Below, one piece after another: positions 9,962 through 18,751 of a stretch of DNA of 64,000 nt. The stretch is taken from the NCBI RefSeq assembly GCF_014926585.1, contig NZ_CP045422.1, positions 3,440,001-3,504,000 on the forward strand, given 5' to 3'. Numbering within the stretch: position 1 is the stretch's first letter; each line of letters opens with the position of its first letter. The notes beneath the pieces were generated by a model. That model worked only from the letters and a program-made list of their open reading frames with translations. It had not been told where the DNA came from and did not search any database. The position numbers and the translations under genes are program-made. Source of the stretch: Devosia beringensis. GTDB taxonomy: Bacteria > Pseudomonadota > Alphaproteobacteria > Rhizobiales > Devosiaceae.

Positions 9962-10077
9962 AGTCGGGGGCTCACGTCACTCAACCCTCAAGGCGATAAC
10001 CGGGTGAACGAAGCTGACGCGCGCCAATGCAAAACAACCTAAGCGATCAGCTTCGCCGAGTTCTCACACGGCCTCGG

Positions 10078-10473
10078 CCCCGTTTCGGTCGTTCAGGCTA
10101 ACCTGACAATTCCCAGAAGCCGCTATTCGATTGCGTGGGAAAATGTCGCTTGGTGCCAATTGCGGTCATTTCAGTCTTGAGGAACGATCAAAACGTCTCA
10201 TAGCGAGGTGGGCGGGTAGAATATGACCGAGTTCGAAGATCGCATTCGTACGATGACAGCGGCGCGTGACGGGGCTTACAGGTTGCCGCCGGGCGGCTCT
10301 AGTGCATAGAGCTTCTGTTCGTAGGTAAGCTCATCCCATCCCGGCAGTTTCCACGGCGGGATCATGCTGACACCGCCCCAGCCGTGAGGCTGAAACTGTC
10401 CAACAAACTGTCCAACAGTGCGGTGGGGGAAGTGCCCGGAAACGCTGGCCGCTGGGCCGGTGCGAAAGGGCGA
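10078..10473. other. gene-poor stretch with a 12-bp tandem repeat
   Basis: About 400 bases between the IS end and tRNA-Tyr with no clear gene. It contains two back-to-back copies of AACTGTCCAACA (10394-10417). A 29-residue minus-strand frame (MIPPWKLPGWDELTYEQKLY onward, roughly 10280-10366) has a protein-like composition but no good ribosome site. This could be a remnant of a displaced gene. Confidence 0.4.
10394..10417. repeat. 12-bp direct tandem repeat, two copies
   Basis: AACTGTCCAACA occurs twice in immediate succession, 57 bases from the 3' end of the tRNA-Tyr gene. No third copy was noticed in the window. Confidence 0.7.
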
Positions 10474-10558
10474 TGGTGGAGGGGACTGGATTCGAACCAG
10501 TGTACGCTAAGCGGTCAGATTTACAGTCTGATGGATTTAACCACTCTCCCACCCCTCC
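10474..10558 (-). tRNA. tRNA-Tyr (GTA)
   Basis: On the minus strand the gene starts GGAGGGG and ends CCCCTCC plus A and an encoded CCA; the seven acceptor pairs are perfect. The anticodon stem-loop reads CAGACTGTAAATCTG with GTA in the loop. The T-arm GGTTCGAATCC is canonical, and a long variable arm fits a class II tRNA-Tyr. Total length is 85 bases including CCA. Confidence 0.96.
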
Positions 10559-10731
10559 ACTACAACGTCGCTTGGGTAGGATGACGCTGTGCCAAGGCAC
10601 GTCGTCGGGGCGGTTTATGGTGGTCTGTGACAGGAGTGTCAACTCCCCATCGGCAAAGCGTGGCAAAAAACCGGTGGGCGTCTAAATGCTTAGCGCCGAC
10701 GCTGGCGGCGTCGGCCGGTCGGGGGCAGTGA

Positions 10732-11586
10732 TCAGGCCCCGGCTTGGGCCCAGTTCTGCCGGATAAACTGCGCGGATTCGGCGAACAGGGTTGGGTAATC
10801 GGGAAAGAGCGGGCGCCAGACGCGGGTGGCGGCCGCCAGTTCGGGCAGGCCGGCGCCGAATGCTTCCACGGTGACCCAGCCGTCAAAGCCGGTGCCGCGC
10901 ACGGCCGAGAAGATGGCGGCAAAATCGATCTGGCCGCGGCCGGGAATGCCGCGATCGTTTTCCGAGACATGCAGCACGCCCAGATGCGGGCCGAGCGTGG
11001 CGATGGCACCGACCTGGCTGCGTTCCTCGATATGGGCGTGGAAGGTGTCGTACATGATGCGCAGGGCAGGGTGATCGACCAGGTCAAGGTAGGCCCGGGC
11101 CTGCGCCATGGTGTTGAGGAAATAGGTCTCGAAGCGGTTGAGGGGCTCAAGGCTGAGATAGATGCCGTTGGCGGCAGCGCGCTCGGCCAGGTCGTGATGC
11201 GCCTCCGCGCCGCGGCGCCATTCCTCCGGGGTTGGGCCCGCGCCGGTAAAGTGGCCGATCGGGGCATGGATCGGGCCGCCTAAGCCCTCGGCGCCCAGGG
11301 CAATGGCGCAATCGAGGGCCCAGTCGAGATGGGCGCGGCCGGCCAGCCGCTCGTCGGGGTCGGCGCTGACCGGGTTGGCGTGAACCGACGGGATCACCGA
11401 GGTGGTGGTGCGGCGCAGGCCGATACGGTCCAGCTCGCGGCCGAGCCAGCCATAGTGCTCGGGCCCGCCGCGCAGCACCGGCACCTCGACGCCATCATAG
11501 CCGAGATCCTTGAGCTGGCGCAGGGTGTCGAGATGGTCGGCCTCGATGAAGCCGCTGATGCACAACAGATTGATACCAAGCAGCAC
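10732..11586 (-). CDS. D-tagatose 3-epimerase-like sugar isomerase/epimerase (TIM barrel)
   Basis: The 284-residue product has the AP-endonuclease-2/sugar isomerase TIM-barrel pattern. Metal-binding and catalytic signatures of the tagatose/psicose 3-epimerase and hydroxypyruvate isomerase families are visible: the Glu in LEPLNRFETYFLNT near residue 145, Asp and His in YDTFHAHIEE, His in HVSENDRGIPGRGQIDF, and the second catalytic Glu in WVTVEAFGAG. It should interconvert a keto sugar or keto-acid sugar in the cytoplasm; the exact substrate cannot be read from the sequence. It stands alone between two tRNA genes, so there is no operon context to narrow its role. Confidence 0.85.
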   Translation of the reverse strand: MLLGINLLCISGFIEADHLDTLRQLKDLGYDGVEVPVLRGGPEHYGWLGRELDRIGLRRTTTSVIPSVHANPVSADPDERLAGRAHLDWALDCAIALGAEGLGGPIHAPIGHFTGAGPTPEEWRRGAEAHHDLAERAAANGIYLSLEPLNRFETYFLNTMAQARAYLDLVDHPALRIMYDTFHAHIEERSQVGAIATLGPHLGVLHVSENDRGIPGRGQIDFAAIFSAVRGTGFDGWVTVEAFGAGLPELAAATRVWRPLFPDYPTLFAESAQFIRQNWAQAGA

Positions 11587-11684
11587 TGCACGCTCCGTTA
11601 TCTGGCAATAGGTCCGGCACCCGTTGTCGGGGCTTGCAGGCGCGCCACGGTCGGGCTAATGGCTTGTCATCGGTCCTCGACCGG

Positions 11685-11758
11685 GCGGGTATAGCTCAGT
11701 GGTAGAGCAGCAGCCTTCCAAGCTGAATATGCGGGTTCGATTCCCGCTACCCGCTCCA
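11685..11758 (+). tRNA. tRNA-Gly (TCC)
   Basis: The acceptor GCGGGTA pairs with TACCCGC, followed by T and an encoded CCA. The D-arm AGCTCAGTGGTAGAGC, the anticodon loop CCTTCCAAG with TCC, and the T-arm GGGTTCGATTCCC are all canonical. Length is 74 bases including CCA. Confidence 0.96.
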
Positions 11759-12061
11759 TTTCTCACCTTTTCACATTCGTCACCACATTGAAAAGGCTGA
11801 TCGGGCCCGCGGATACACGCCGTCGCCCGTGGACACGGTTCAGGCGGTATCGCGGCGCTATTGGGGCTGTTTCGTGACATGCGATTGGCGCATCGCTGCG
11901 TCACCCCAGGCCACGTTGACCCCCTCATCCATGCATTCTCAAGTGCGCATTCGTCCCATCGCTTCGGATGATGGTTGTTCGGCGCGTGCCGGACAAATGC
12001 AATAGCCGCCGGGCCAGTTGGGCCTACCGGCCAGGTTACCGCCTGGAACAGGAGTCGCGCA

Positions 12062-13219
12062 TTGCCAACTATTTTGTACCTCGTACACAACCTTGCCGAT
12101 CCGGCCGTAGGGCGGCGCGTGGCCATGTTCCGGCAGGGCGGCGCCGCGGTCGAGATTGCCGGGTTCAGGCGGGGCGATGCGCCACCGCCGAGTTTGCCGC
12201 TCGACAAGATAGTGGAACTCGATATCACCCATGACGGCCGCATGCTGCAGCGCCTGGGCGCGACGCTAGCGGCCGCCTGGCGGGCCCCCAGCTGGGCAAA
12301 GTCCCTGCGGCGCCCGGACATCATCGTCGCCCGCAATCTGGAAATGCTCGGCGTGGCGCAGCGGTTGATGGGGCTGTGGGACGTGGCGCCGGTCCTGGTC
12401 TATGAGTGCCTCGACATCCACCGCCTGATGCTGCGGACCGACCGGATCGGCGGGGCCATGCGGGCTCTCGAGCAGCGGCTGATGCGCGATGTCGATCTGG
12501 TCATCACCAGTTCGCCGGCATTTGTGCGCAATTACTTCGCCATTCATGGCTCGCCGCCGGTGCACCTGGTGGAGAACAAGGTGTTTGCCCCCGATATGGT
12601 CGCCTTTGGCAGCAACCCCGCCCTGGCGGAGGGCTCTGACGTGCTGCGCGTCGGCTGGTTCGGGGCACTGCGCTGCAATCGCTCCCTGGCCGCGCTGGAA
12701 GACCTGACGCAGCGCCTCGAGGGGCGCGTCGCGGTCACGCTCGCCGGCCGCCCGGCGTTGACCGAATTTCCAGATTTCCACAACCGGGTGGATCAGGCGC
12801 GCCATATCACCTTCCAGGGTGCCTTTTCCTATCCCCAGGATCTGCCCAAGCTCTATTCGGCGGTGCACTTCGTCTGGGCAATCGACTTTTTCGAGGCGGG
12901 GCTCAATTCGAACTGGCTGCTGCCCAACCGCCTCTATGAGGGGTGCCTCAATGGCGCGATCCCGATCGCCCTGGCCGGCACCGAGACGGCGCGGTTCATC
13001 GAGCGGCTCGGCATAGGCGTCGTGCTCCCCGATATTGCCCCGGACACCCTCGTGGCCATGTTCGCTTCTATGACGCCTGCGCGCGTTCGGGAACTGGCGG
13101 CCGGCGTGGCCGCCCAGGAACGTCTTACCTTTCTCTGCGAGGCCCGCGAATGCACCGATCTGGTGCAGCGCCTCGCCACCCGCCGGTCCGACCGGCCTGC
13201 ACTGGAGGCCGCCGCATGA
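12062..13219 (+). CDS. exoL: ExoL-like glycosyltransferase (GT-B fold)
   Basis: The chosen TTG start at 12062 has AGGAG upstream at good spacing and gives a 385-residue protein beginning PTILYLVHNLADPAVGRRVA. Longer starts near 11975 lack a ribosome site. The N-terminal signature (VHNLADPAVxRRVAMFRxGGA, GFRRG) resembles what I recall of ExoL of succinoglycan loci. A C-terminal GT4-type half carries LPNRLYEGCLNGAIPIAL and TARFIERLGIGVVLPD. The enzyme would add one sugar to the undecaprenyl-linked repeat unit at the inner membrane. Its stop overlaps the exoA start (ATGA), so it heads the exoL-exoA-exoM run. The gene symbol is assigned by resemblance and position. Confidence 0.75.
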   Translation: MPTILYLVHNLADPAVGRRVAMFRQGGAAVEIAGFRRGDAPPPSLPLDKIVELDITHDGRMLQRLGATLAAAWRAPSWAKSLRRPDIIVARNLEMLGVAQRLMGLWDVAPVLVYECLDIHRLMLRTDRIGGAMRALEQRLMRDVDLVITSSPAFVRNYFAIHGSPPVHLVENKVFAPDMVAFGSNPALAEGSDVLRVGWFGALRCNRSLAALEDLTQRLEGRVAVTLAGRPALTEFPDFHNRVDQARHITFQGAFSYPQDLPKLYSAVHFVWAIDFFEAGLNSNWLLPNRLYEGCLNGAIPIALAGTETARFIERLGIGVVLPDIAPDTLVAMFASMTPARVRELAAGVAAQERLTFLCEARECTDLVQRLATRRSDRPALEAAA

Positions 13220-14214
13220 GTGCCCGCACCCTGATCGTGGTTCCCACCCTCAATGAAGCGCGCCATATCGACGATCTGCTATCGGCATTGCTGGTTGAGG
13301 CCGAGGCGCTTGATGCCACGATCGTCGTCGCCGATGGCGGCAGCGCCGACGCCACGTGCACGATCGTCATGGAATGGGCCCAGCATAGTCCGCGCGTGCG
13401 CCTGCTGCACAATCCGCAGCGGATCCAGAGCGCGGCGATCAATCTGGTCGTGGCCGAATTCGGCGACACGGCCGACTATCTCATTCGCATCGATGCACAC
13501 GGCGCCTATCCGCCCGACTATTGCCGCAAGCTGGTTGCCGAGGCCGTCGAGCTTGACGCTGCCTCGATCGTCGTACCGATGATCACCGTGGGCGTTGCCC
13601 CCTTCCAGCGTGCGGTGGCCACGGCACAGAATTCGGCCATTGGCACCGGCGGCTCGGCGCATCGCTCGGGCAAGGCGCGGGGCCCTGTCGATCATGGCCA
13701 CCATGCGCTGATGCGGGTCGATGCCTTTCGCGGCGTGGGCGGCTATGATCAGACCTTCCGCTTCAACGAGGATGCCGAGCTCGACTATCGGTTGCGGCAG
13801 GCCGGCCACACCATCTGGCTCACCGACCGCACGGCCATGACCTATTATCCGCGGTCGACGGCGGCGGGGCTGTTCCGGCAGTATTTCGGCTATGGCGGGG
13901 GCAGGGCGCGCAATATCCTCAAGCACCGGGTAATGCCGCGTCTGCGGCAGCTGGCGCCGCTCGCCATCCTGCCGGTTGTGCTGCTGGCCGCCCTGTCGCT
14001 CTGGCATTGGGGCTTCCTGGTGCCGCTGGCGCTGTGGGGTATTGGCTGCATCGCGCTGGGCATACACGCGGCGCGCAAATACTATCCCGACTATGGCATG
14101 CCCATGGCGCTGTCGCCGCTGGTGGGCGTGGCGGCGATGATCATGCATCTGGCCTGGTCATCCGGCTTCTGGGCGCATGTGGCGCAGCGGCCGTTTCGTC
14201 GCGGGTCGGTGTGA
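13216..14214 (+). CDS. exoA: ExoA-like succinoglycan glycosyltransferase (GT2)
   Basis: A 332-residue GT2 enzyme begins MSARTLIVVPTLNEARHIDD at the ATG overlapping the previous stop. The GT-A core has IVVADGGSAD near 36-45, an Asp motif RIDAHG near 91-96, and FNEDAELDYRLRQAG near 185. Three hydrophobic segments follow (APLAILPVVLLAALSL, FLVPLALWGIGCIALG and LVGVAAMIMHLAW), anchoring it in the inner membrane as in ExoA. ExoA adds the first glucose, beta-1,3, onto the galactosyl-lipid made by ExoY. The preserved neighbourhood (exoL-A-M-P) supports the assignment; linkage specificity is inferred from family. Confidence 0.85.
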   Translation: MSARTLIVVPTLNEARHIDDLLSALLVEAEALDATIVVADGGSADATCTIVMEWAQHSPRVRLLHNPQRIQSAAINLVVAEFGDTADYLIRIDAHGAYPPDYCRKLVAEAVELDAASIVVPMITVGVAPFQRAVATAQNSAIGTGGSAHRSGKARGPVDHGHHALMRVDAFRGVGGYDQTFRFNEDAELDYRLRQAGHTIWLTDRTAMTYYPRSTAAGLFRQYFGYGGGRARNILKHRVMPRLRQLAPLAILPVVLLAALSLWHWGFLVPLALWGIGCIALGIHAARKYYPDYGMPMALSPLVGVAAMIMHLAWSSGFWAHVAQRPFRRGSV

Positions 14215-14218
14215 TCGC

Positions 14219-15121
14219 ATGGCCAGCATAGACATCTGCATCTGCACCTTTCGCCGGCCGTTCCTGGCAGAAACGCTGCAATCGGTCGCGCGGTTGAGCG
14301 CCGGTGCGCACGATATTCGCGTGATCATTGCCGATAACGACCAGCAGCCATCCGCCCGCGACCTGGTCGAGGACTGGCGCGGGCGCCTGCCCTTCGCGGT
14401 GACCTATGTGCATGCGCCGGCGGCCAATATCTGCATTGCCCGCAACGCCTGCCTTAATCATGCCAGTGCCGATTTCGTCGCCTTTGTGGATGACGATGAA
14501 GTCGTTGCGCCCGGCTGGATCGAGGCGTTGGTGGGACAGGCCGAAGCGGGCCAGGCCGCAGCGGTGCTGGGTCCGGTTCGCGCCATCTATGCCCCGGACG
14601 CGCCGCGCTGGATGGTGGAAGGCGATTTTCATTCCACACTGCCGGTCTATGTCGATGGACAGATCCGGACGGGCTATACCTGCAATGTGCTTATCCGCTG
14701 GAGCCCGCCCTATAGCGCCTTGCGCTTCGATCTGGCGCTCGGTCAGTCCGGCGGCGAGGACACGGCATTCTTTTATCAGCTGACGGCGCTGGGCGGCACC
14801 ATCGCCTATGCCCCTGGGGCTCGCGTCGAGGAACCCGTGCCGCCCGACCGGGCCAGCATGGCCTGGCTGGTGCGGCGGCGCCTGCGCTTCGGCCAGACGC
14901 ATGGCATGCTGCAGACCGGCCCCCGTGCCAGGGCGCTCGCCATTGTGGGCGCCAAGCTTGCCTATTGCGGCGCCATGACCGCGCTGACGACATTTTCTCC
15001 CGTATTGCGGCGCCGTAACTGGCTGCGCGCGATGCTCCACCTGGGCGTAGCCGGCGGCATCCTGGGTGTGCGCCAGGCGGCCCATTACGGGCAACCGACG
15101 CAGCAACGACCCCCTTTTTGA
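14219..15121 (+). CDS. exoM: ExoM-like glycosyltransferase (GT2)
   Basis: A 300-residue GT2 protein starts at ATG 14219 with MASIDICICTFRRPFLAETL, four bases after the exoA stop. Motifs are IIADND near 36-41, the metal-binding FVDDDEVVAPGW near 89-100, RNACLNHA for acceptor contact, and GGEDTAFFYQL near 180. The pattern and place between exoA and exoP match ExoM, which transfers beta-1,4-glucose to the growing lipid-linked oligosaccharide. A hydrophobic stretch near the C-terminus (IVGAKLAYCGAMTAL) may associate with the membrane. Confidence 0.8.
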   Translation: MASIDICICTFRRPFLAETLQSVARLSAGAHDIRVIIADNDQQPSARDLVEDWRGRLPFAVTYVHAPAANICIARNACLNHASADFVAFVDDDEVVAPGWIEALVGQAEAGQAAAVLGPVRAIYAPDAPRWMVEGDFHSTLPVYVDGQIRTGYTCNVLIRWSPPYSALRFDLALGQSGGEDTAFFYQLTALGGTIAYAPGARVEEPVPPDRASMAWLVRRRLRFGQTHGMLQTGPRARALAIVGAKLAYCGAMTALTTFSPVLRRRNWLRAMLHLGVAGGILGVRQAAHYGQPTQQRPPF

Positions 15122-15145
15122 TTTTTCCAGCCACCATGGCGGAGT

Positions 15146-17386
15146 ATGCGCATGCTTGAAAAGACCAGCTATCCGGAAACCCTGGCCCCGCAACAGGCCG
15201 ATCTCAAGACGATCGACCTGGATCGCGTTGCTTCCCTGCTGCGGCGGCAGGCGCTGGTGCTGGGGCTGAGCGTCTTCGTGGTGCTGCTGCTGGCCGTGCT
15301 TTACCTGTCGCTGGCGCCGCGCAGCTATATGTCGGCCGGGCAGGTGCTGCTCGACCGCAACCTCGAACAGGCGGCCGGTGAGGGCGCGGTCCTGACCAAC
15401 AGCGCCGACATGGAAGCGCAGGTGCTCAACCAGATCGAAGTGCTGCGCTCCAGTCGGGTCGCGACGGCGGTGGCCCAGTCGGAAAACCTGATGACCGATG
15501 AGGATTTTCTCAACCCACCCCCCTCGTTCTCCCAGCGGCTGCGTGGCCTCATTCCGTTCCTGCAGGGGCCGCAGACGGCCAAGCTCGATGCCAGCCTCGA
15601 CGAGGTGGTGGGCACGTTGCGCGCCAATGTGCAGGTCGATCGCATGGGCCGCAGTTCAATCATCCGCGTGGGCTATGAAGCGGCGACGCCCGAGCTGGCG
15701 CAGCGCATCGCCCAGGCCTATGCCGACGCCCTGCTGCAGGATCAGCTCAATGCCGAGCTGGAAGCAACCGGCGCCGCCGCCGACTGGCTGCAGCAGCGCC
15801 TGGCCGAAATCGGCGACAGCCAGCGCAATGCCAGCCTTGCCATCGAGACCTATCGCCAGCAGACCGGCCTGTCCGTGGGGCAGGATCAGGAACTGACCAC
15901 CCTGCGCATCGGTAGCCTCTCCAACCAGCTGGCCGAAGCACAGGCAGAAACCGCGCGGCTGCGCGCCCTGTCGGAAGAATTGCAGACCGTGGTGGCCGCC
16001 GGGCCGGAAGCGGCCGCCAACTATGTCTCGCTGCTGAGCGGGACGCAGGCAGACCCGGCCGAGATTGCCATATTGCGCACCCAGTCGGCCGGCCTGATCA
16101 GCCGGATTGCCGAAGTGCGCACCAACTTCGGCGAGGACCATCCGCAATTGTCGATCCTGGGCGCGGAAAAGCGCGCGCTCGACAGCCGGATCTATGCCCT
16201 GCTGCAAAATCTTGACGGGCAGTATCGCACTCAGTTGTCTATCGCCACCCAGCAGGAAGCCGGGCTGCGCAATGACATCGACTCCGAAGGCCAGAGTGCC
16301 GGCCTGATCAGCCAGGAACAGGTGCGGCTCAACGAGCTGCAGCAGCGCTCCGATGCCTTGCGCTCGCTCTACAACAGTTACCTGCTGCGCTACGAGGAAT
16401 CGGTGCAGCGCCAGAGCTTCCCGATCCCCTCGATCCGCATCGTCACCGATGCGCTGCTGCCAGACCAGCCCGCGAGCCCGAGGACGGTCGTGATTCTGGC
16501 GGCGGCGCTGATTGTTGGCAGCTTCCTGGGCCTGATGCTGGGCACCATCAACGAGTTGCGCGAACGCGGCTTCCGCGTCGGCTCGCAGGTACAGCGCCAT
16601 CTTCGCCTGCGCTTCCTGGGCTATGTGCCCAAGCTGCAGCTCAAGCCCGGCGCCACGCCGGGCGAACAGCTCAAGACCATTCGGACACTGGTGCGCGGGG
16701 CCGACGGCCAGCGGATCGGCCGCCGCTGGGGCGGGCCCTATATGGAAACCCTCAAGGCGACGCGCCTGTTGATGCAGCCCGTGGCCGAACGCGGCACTGC
16801 TGTGCTGGGCGTGCTCTCCGCCCTGCCGGGCGAGGGGAAATCGCTTTTCGTCGCATCCCTGGCCGAGATGCTGGCAGGCACAGGGTCGCGCGTGCTCATC
16901 GTCAGTGCCGACGAGAATACACTGCAGAGCCGAACGGCCGTGCCCGTCCGCATCATGCCCTCGCAGCGCGGCGATTGGCGCCAGGTGGCGGTGACCGACA
17001 ATGACACAGGGATTGTGACGCTGGCGGCCTCGGCGCCGGAGGCGGGCGGCGGCGACCTGTCGGGGCCGGTGATGCAGAAGATTCTGGACGAGGCCCGTGG
17101 GCAGTTCGACTATGTGCTGCTCGACCTGCCAGCCCTGGGGCTGGTGATCGACGCCCTGTCCGTGCTGCCGCTGACTGATGGGGCCGTGCTGGTGGCGGAA
17201 TGGGGGAAGACGCCGCGCCGGCTGCTCAACAGCCTGCTGGAGCGGGAGCCGGAACTGGGCGACTACATAGTCGGCGTGGTGCTCAACAAGGTCGATCTGG
17301 ATGCCTTGCCCCGATTTACCGATGTGGGTGGGCTGGAGCGCTTCGCCCTCAATGCCGAACACAGACTGGAAGCGGCGCCCCGTTAG
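15146..17386 (+). CDS. exoP: ExoP-like polysaccharide co-polymerase / BY-kinase-type protein
   Basis: The 746-residue product has a Wzz domain with membrane segments near 37-57 and 446-470, a long coiled-coil periplasmic region between them, and a C-terminal P-loop domain. It controls chain length and links polymerisation to export with ExoF. The Walker A is SALPGEGKSLF near 558-568, the Walker A' position reads VLIVSADEN instead of the usual acidic pattern, and Walker B is YVLLDLPAL near 655. No tyrosine cluster is present at the C-terminus, which ends ERFALNAEHRLEAAPR. The kinase function may therefore be weak or lost. ATG 15146 or ATG 15152 could be the start. galU converges on its stop. 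Confidence 0.88.
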   Translation: MRMLEKTSYPETLAPQQADLKTIDLDRVASLLRRQALVLGLSVFVVLLLAVLYLSLAPRSYMSAGQVLLDRNLEQAAGEGAVLTNSADMEAQVLNQIEVLRSSRVATAVAQSENLMTDEDFLNPPPSFSQRLRGLIPFLQGPQTAKLDASLDEVVGTLRANVQVDRMGRSSIIRVGYEAATPELAQRIAQAYADALLQDQLNAELEATGAAADWLQQRLAEIGDSQRNASLAIETYRQQTGLSVGQDQELTTLRIGSLSNQLAEAQAETARLRALSEELQTVVAAGPEAAANYVSLLSGTQADPAEIAILRTQSAGLISRIAEVRTNFGEDHPQLSILGAEKRALDSRIYALLQNLDGQYRTQLSIATQQEAGLRNDIDSEGQSAGLISQEQVRLNELQQRSDALRSLYNSYLLRYEESVQRQSFPIPSIRIVTDALLPDQPASPRTVVILAAALIVGSFLGLMLGTINELRERGFRVGSQVQRHLRLRFLGYVPKLQLKPGATPGEQLKTIRTLVRGADGQRIGRRWGGPYMETLKATRLLMQPVAERGTAVLGVLSALPGEGKSLFVASLAEMLAGTGSRVLIVSADENTLQSRTAVPVRIMPSQRGDWRQVAVTDNDTGIVTLAASAPEAGGGDLSGPVMQKILDEARGQFDYVLLDLPALGLVIDALSVLPLTDGAVLVAEWGKTPRRLLNSLLEREPELGDYIVGVVLNKVDLDALPRFTDVGGLERFALNAEHRLEAAPR

Positions 17387-17404
17387 GGCGCCGCCGCGCG
17401 CCGT

Positions 17405-18316
17405 TTATTCAGCGGCGATCTTGAAGCCTTCCATCAGGGCGTCTTGCAGGCCCAGCTTGGAGAGAGCCGCCAGGAAACCCTCGCCGATGTCGTCGCGCCC
17501 CAGGGCGTAGGCGACATTTGCGGTGAGGAAGCCGATCTTGGAGCCGCAGTCGAATGACTGTCCCTCGTATTTGACGCCCATGAATTGCTGTTGCTGCATC
17601 AGGGTCTGCATGGCGTCGGTGAGCTGGATCTCCCCGCCGGCACCGCGCGGCTGGTCGGCCAGGAGCGTGAACACCTCCGGCTGCAGGATATAGCGGCCCG
17701 AGATGATCAGGTTGGAGGGCGCATCGGCGACGGCGGGCTTTTCCACCATGGCGTTGATGCGGAAACTCAGGTCGTCACCCTCGCCGCGTCCGACCACGCC
17801 ATAGGAGGGGACTTCCGCCATGGGCACTTCCTCGACGGCCACCACATTGCCGCCGGTGACCTCATAGGTTTCCATCATCTGCTTGAGCACGCCGCGTGGC
17901 GCCTTGAACAGCATGTCCGGCAGCAGCAGGGCAAAGGGTTCATCGCCGACGATGTCGCGGGCACACCAGACCGCATGGCCAAGCCCGAGCGGCTCCTGCT
18001 GGCGGGTGAAGCTGGTGCGGCCGGCCGAGGGCAGGTCGCGCTGCAGCTCGCGCAGTATGCCGGTCTTGCCGCGGGCCTCGAGGTTGGCCTCGAGTTCGAA
18101 CTGGCGGTCGAAATGATCCTCGATGACGCCCTTGTTGCGGCCCGTGACAAAGACGAAATGGGTGATTCCCGCCTCGCGTGCCTCATCGACCGCATATTGG
18201 ATCAGCGGTCGATCCACGACGGTGAGCATTTCCTTGGGCATGGCCTTAGTGGCCGGCAAAAATCGGGTACCCAGTCCTGCGACTGGAAAAACAGCAGTTT
18301 TTACACGTTTTGGCAA
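17405..18316 (-). CDS. galU: UTP-glucose-1-phosphate uridylyltransferase
   Basis: A 303-residue GalU/ExoN enzyme that makes UDP-glucose from UTP and glucose-1-phosphate, feeding both the exo polymer and the cyclic glucan synthase. The nucleotide-binding loop [20 protein letters not shown] lies at 11-30, followed by [29 protein letters not shown] and LLPDMLF. The start is TTG at 18316, supported by AGGAG six bases upstream; no ATG fits. The gene is convergent with exoP with only 18 bases between stops. Confidence 0.95.
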   Translation of the reverse strand: MPKRVKTAVFPVAGLGTRFLPATKAMPKEMLTVVDRPLIQYAVDEAREAGITHFVFVTGRNKGVIEDHFDRQFELEANLEARGKTGILRELQRDLPSAGRTSFTRQQEPLGLGHAVWCARDIVGDEPFALLLPDMLFKAPRGVLKQMMETYEVTGGNVVAVEEVPMAEVPSYGVVGRGEGDDLSFRINAMVEKPAVADAPSNLIISGRYILQPEVFTLLADQPRGAGGEIQLTDAMQTLMQQQQFMGVKYEGQSFDCGSKIGFLTANVAYALGRDDIGEGFLAALSKLGLQDALMEGFKIAAE

Positions 18317-18751
18317 TTCGCTCTCCTAATTCGAGGGGTAATGAGCGGATTGGACCATGACGGGGCAAGTCGAGCCAGACGAAACGCCATTTGCACGTGC
18401 ATGGCTATATTGCAGATATGCCGTTTATTCCGCTTGCCCAATTTCAAGGCAACTGTGTCCGGTTTGGCCGCATTTTTTACTGCGGCGACATATTTGATTT
18501 GGAGTTGATCGCCCTAGATTGAAGTGAAAACCGGGCCGTGCTGGCCGTGGCAAGTAGGGCGGTGGCGACGGCGCGCGGCGGCCGCGCTAGCCCGCCTTCA
18601 ACGCAGACGTGATGCTTGAGCGCATTTCCATGCCATCGGCAGGGTTGTATTTACCGGCCAGTGGTATTGAGTGTGTCAATGCCGTGTCAGCCGCCGTAAA
18701 AGGGGATGCCGGGCCGCTACCGGCGCAAAGTCGGCGGCAGAGGAGGATTTC
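18317..18751. other. intergenic region upstream of galU
   Basis: About 435 bases without a supportable gene. It should carry the galU promoter on the minus strand and the promoter for the small membrane ORF on the plus strand. A perfect 10-bp palindrome TGCACGTGCA occurs at 18392-18401. Confidence 0.4.

Larger units (their letters stand above)
8703..9979 (+). mobile_element. intact IS3-family insertion sequence nested in the IS1182-type element
   Basis: The 1277-bp element is bounded by perfect 12-bp inverted repeats TGACGTGAGCCC (8703-8714) and GGGCTCACGTCA (9968-9979). The flanking tetranucleotide CTCA is present on both sides (8699-8702 and 9980-9983), a clear 4-bp target duplication of the kind seen in the IS407 subgroup. 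It carries orfA and orfB joined by an A7 frameshift site. Both reading frames and both ends look undamaged, so it may still be mobile. It sits in the last codons of the host transposase. Confidence 0.93.
7228..10077 (+). mobile_element. IS1182-family insertion sequence, disrupted by a nested IS3-family element
   Basis: The ends are imperfect 20-bp inverted repeats matching at 17 of 20 positions: CCGAGGCTGTGTGAAAAGTC at 7228-7247 and, read from the right end inward, CCGAGGCCGTGTGAGAACTC at 10077-10058. Removing the nested element and one copy of its target duplication leaves about 1.57 kb, a normal size for this family. No target duplication is evident around the outer ends, so the exact termini are approximate. 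The transposase carries a one-base frameshift and its end has been displaced by the nested insertion, so this copy should be immobile on its own. Confidence 0.8.

Noticed and set aside
10331..10666. 111-codon minus-strand frame over tRNA-Tyr
   Set aside because: Overlaps the complete tRNA gene and has no ribosome site.
11656..12336. 226-codon minus-strand frame over tRNA-Gly
   Set aside because: It reads through the tRNA gene; the GNRTRI... type peptide is a known kind of tRNA-derived false gene.
13279..14148. 289-codon minus-strand open frame
   Set aside because: Antisense to exoA; His/Gln-rich shadow.
15656..17362. 568-codon minus-strand open frame
   Set aside because: Mirror of exoP; Gln/His/Arg-rich translation typical of an antisense shadow.
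18392..18401. TGCACGTGCA palindrome upstream of galU as a quorum-sensing box
   Set aside because: It is shorter than lux-type boxes and single; no LuxR-type gene is in the window.
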